A stretch of 64,000 bases of DNA from DATKIY01 sp963726755 (GTDB lineage Bacteria > Actinomycetota > Actinomycetes > JAHEKZ01): NCBI GenBank assembly GCA_963726755.1, contig CAVSDB010000003.1, positions 682,001 to 746,000 on the forward strand. Direction: 5' to 3'. The notes below the pieces were generated by a model. It saw nothing but the letters and a program-made list of their open reading frames with translations. It made no database searches and was not told the DNA's origin. Positions 62,680 through 64,000 of the stretch are shown in pieces (within the stretch, counting starts at the first letter, position 1; every line of letters starts with the position of its first letter). The translations under genes and the position numbers were made by a program.

Positions 62680-63468
62680 ATGGTGCGGATTGCTACTTGG
62701 AACCTGAACTCGGTCACTACTCGACTGCCGCGGCTGCTCGAGTGGCTTGAGGACTCCGCGCCCGACGTGCTGTGCGTCCAAGAGACCAAGGTTGCCGAGG
62801 ACAAGTTCCCGATCGACGCCGTAGAGGGCGTCGGTTACCAGGTCGCGCACCACGGCCAAGGACGCTGGAACGGTGTCGCGATCATCTCGCGCATCGGGCT
62901 GACCGACGTCGAGCGCGGCTTCTCGGGCCAACCCGGATTTCCTGACGACGCGACGCAAGAGGCACGAGCGATCGGCGCCACCTGCGGACCGCTTCGCATC
63001 TGGTCGCTCTACGTACCGAACGGACGGACCCCCGACGACCCGCACTATGCGTACAAACTGCGCTGGCTGGAGGCAGTCACAACTTCGCTCAAGGACGAGG
63101 TCTCGGCTAGCACTCCTTTCGCCGTGGTCGGCGACTTCAATGTGGCGCCAACGGACGCCGATGTTTGGGACCCGGCCGACTTCGTTGGATCTACGCACGT
63201 CTCTGAACCCGAACGTCAGGCAATCGTCGAACTACGCGCGCTTGGTCTGAGTGACGTCTTCCCTCGGGCACTCAAGGGTGACCATCCGTTTACTTTCTGG
63301 GACTACCGCGACGGCAACTTCCACAAGGGCAAAGGCATGCGCATCGACTTCGTGCTTGCCAACGCGGCCCTCCAGTCCTCGGTGACCGACGCCTACGTCG
63401 ATCGGAACGCCCGTAAGGGCAAAGCGCCAAGCGATCATGCCCCAGTCGTGGTCGACGTCGATCTTTGA
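62680..63468 (+). CDS. xthA: Exodeoxyribonuclease III (AP endonuclease)
   Basis: A 262-residue EEP-family nuclease. It begins MVRIATWNLNSVTTRLPRLL, then LCVQETKV with the metal-binding Glu, VVGDFNVAPTDADV, FTFWDYR and the catalytic SDHAPV. It cleaves abasic sites and removes 3' blocking groups. Full length, 29 bp after the palindromic repeat. Confidence 0.96.
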   Translation: MVRIATWNLNSVTTRLPRLLEWLEDSAPDVLCVQETKVAEDKFPIDAVEGVGYQVAHHGQGRWNGVAIISRIGLTDVERGFSGQPGFPDDATQEARAIGATCGPLRIWSLYVPNGRTPDDPHYAYKLRWLEAVTTSLKDEVSASTPFAVVGDFNVAPTDADVWDPADFVGSTHVSEPERQAIVELRALGLSDVFPRALKGDHPFTFWDYRDGNFHKGKGMRIDFVLANAALQSSVTDAYVDRNARKGKAPSDHAPVVVDVDL

Positions 63469-63498
63469 CGCTGAGGAGACGACCGTAGGCTGCGGGAC

Positions 63499-64000
63499 GT
63501 GCCAACTCCCTTGACGGTCCGCGCCATCACTGGTGACGAACACCTGAGTTTCGTTACACAGGCGCAAGGCTCCTTTCTGCAGACCCCTGCCTGGGCAGCC
63601 GTCAAGTCGGATTGGGGCCATCGCACCCTGGGCTGGTTCAGCGGGGCTGACCTAGTCGGCGTAGGGCTGGTACTGCTTCGCAAGACCCCACGCATCAGCC
63701 GGTACTTGGCTTACCTGCCCGAGGGACCGGTCTTTGCAGACTGGGACGCCCACAAAGTCACCGACGTCACCGAACCCCTGCTTGGGTATCTCAAGACGCA
63801 GAAAGTCTTCGCCGTCAAGATGGGTCCACAGTTGGAGACCCGACGTTGGCATGCAGCGACTCTCAAGGCCGCCATTGCGGACGGCGGAGCGCAACGGATC
63901 GCGGACGTACCTCCTGACTCCAGCGGTTCGCTGGCCCATCGCTGGATCGACGAATTGCGATCGGCTGGCTGGCAGCGACAGGACTCAGCTGGCGCCGGGT
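63499..64000 (+). CDS. FemAB-type peptidoglycan aminoacyltransferase (partial, 3' end outside window)
   Basis: About 167 codons are visible from GTG 63499. The start VPTPLTVRAITGDEHLSFVT, then GSFLQTPAWAAVKSDWG and RYLAYLPEGPVFAD, are the opening blocks of FemAB/FemX (MurM-like) proteins. These attach amino acids from aminoacyl-tRNA to the peptidoglycan stem peptide. The position near rpsF and dnaB is common in actinobacteria. The C-terminal half lies outside the window. Confidence 0.88.
   Translation, partial: MPTPLTVRAITGDEHLSFVTQAQGSFLQTPAWAAVKSDWGHRTLGWFSGADLVGVGLVLLRKTPRISRYLAYLPEGPVFADWDAHKVTDVTEPLLGYLKTQKVFAVKMGPQLETRRWHAATLKAAIADGGAQRIADVPPDSSGSLAHRWIDELRSAGWQRQDSAGAG

Noticed and set aside
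1..64000. CRISPR array, prophage or integrated element
   Set aside because: No regularly spaced direct repeats and no integrase, transposase, capsid or cas genes. The two tRNA genes show no attachment-site duplication that I can see.

Overview
The window is high-GC DNA from an actinobacterium. The lineage markers are the Ser/Thr-kinase cell-wall cluster fhaA-fhaB-pstP-rodA-pbpA-pknB, a bacterial proteasome activator (Bpa), DUF5926, DUF4446, the murT-gatD pair, and the chromosomal-core order rpsF-ssb-rpsR-rplI next to dnaB. I cannot name the genus. The oleA-oleBC-oleD cluster with fused OleBC is the form known from Actinobacteria. There are no rRNA genes, CRISPR arrays, prophages or complete insertion sequences.

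Layout. 1-4.0 kb: a truncated DHCR24-like FAD oxidoreductase, a chemoreceptor-like protein with a multi-helix membrane domain, and a gamma-glutamyltransferase. 4.1-8.7 kb: a complete, translationally coupled olefin operon. 8.7-16.2 kb: tRNA-Ser(TGA), N-acetyltransferases, ung, fhs, a possible small RNA or leader, an MFS carrier, a glutamine amidotransferase and bpa. 16.4-24.1 kb (minus strand): a five-gene oligopeptide-type ABC transporter and glutamate decarboxylase; three transporter genes and gad are frameshifted. 24.2-32.6 kb: mostly housekeeping genes (HAD phosphatase, trpB2, serS, GGDEF-EAL protein, pheA, DUF4446, GDT1-like transporter). 32.6-39.9 kb: an accessory stretch with an FG-GAP secreted protein, patatin, MBL-fold protein, an ECF sigma factor with a membrane partner, DUF5926 and GlpQ; four of these are frameshifted. 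39.9-43.6 kb: FAD oxidase, Fpg/Nei glycosylase, GNAT, tRNA-Leu(CAG). 43.7-50.6 kb: the cell-wall signalling operon. 50.6-57.2 kb: cupin, phosphoesterase, tyrosine phosphatase, rsgA, PIG-L deacetylase, UbiA, phosphoribosyltransferase and GNAT. 57.2-64.0 kb: dnaB, gatD-murT, the L9/S18/SSB/S6 genes, xthA, and a partial FemAB-type gene.

How the genes work together. OleA, OleBC and OleD form one hydrocarbon pathway. FhaA/FhaB, PstP, PknB, RodA and PbpA regulate and build peptidoglycan, to which MurT-GatD and the FemAB-type enzyme also contribute. The ECF sigma factor probably controls itself and the exported FG-GAP protein, because both are preceded by a near-identical block of about 70 bp.

The most interesting signals are not protein families. 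(1) A leader-ORF/hairpin arrangement upstream of rsgA in which one segment can pair with either of two identical heptamers, one of them at the rsgA ribosome-binding site. (2) Two related imperfect-palindrome elements of about 115 nt. (3) Three copies of a long near-perfect palindrome. (4) The duplicated sigma-factor upstream block. (5) A short promoter/mini-ORF/terminator unit at 12.3 kb. (6) GatD with glycine in place of its catalytic cysteine. (7) About a dozen indels confined to 16.6-38.4 kb, which are either recent gene decay or assembly error.
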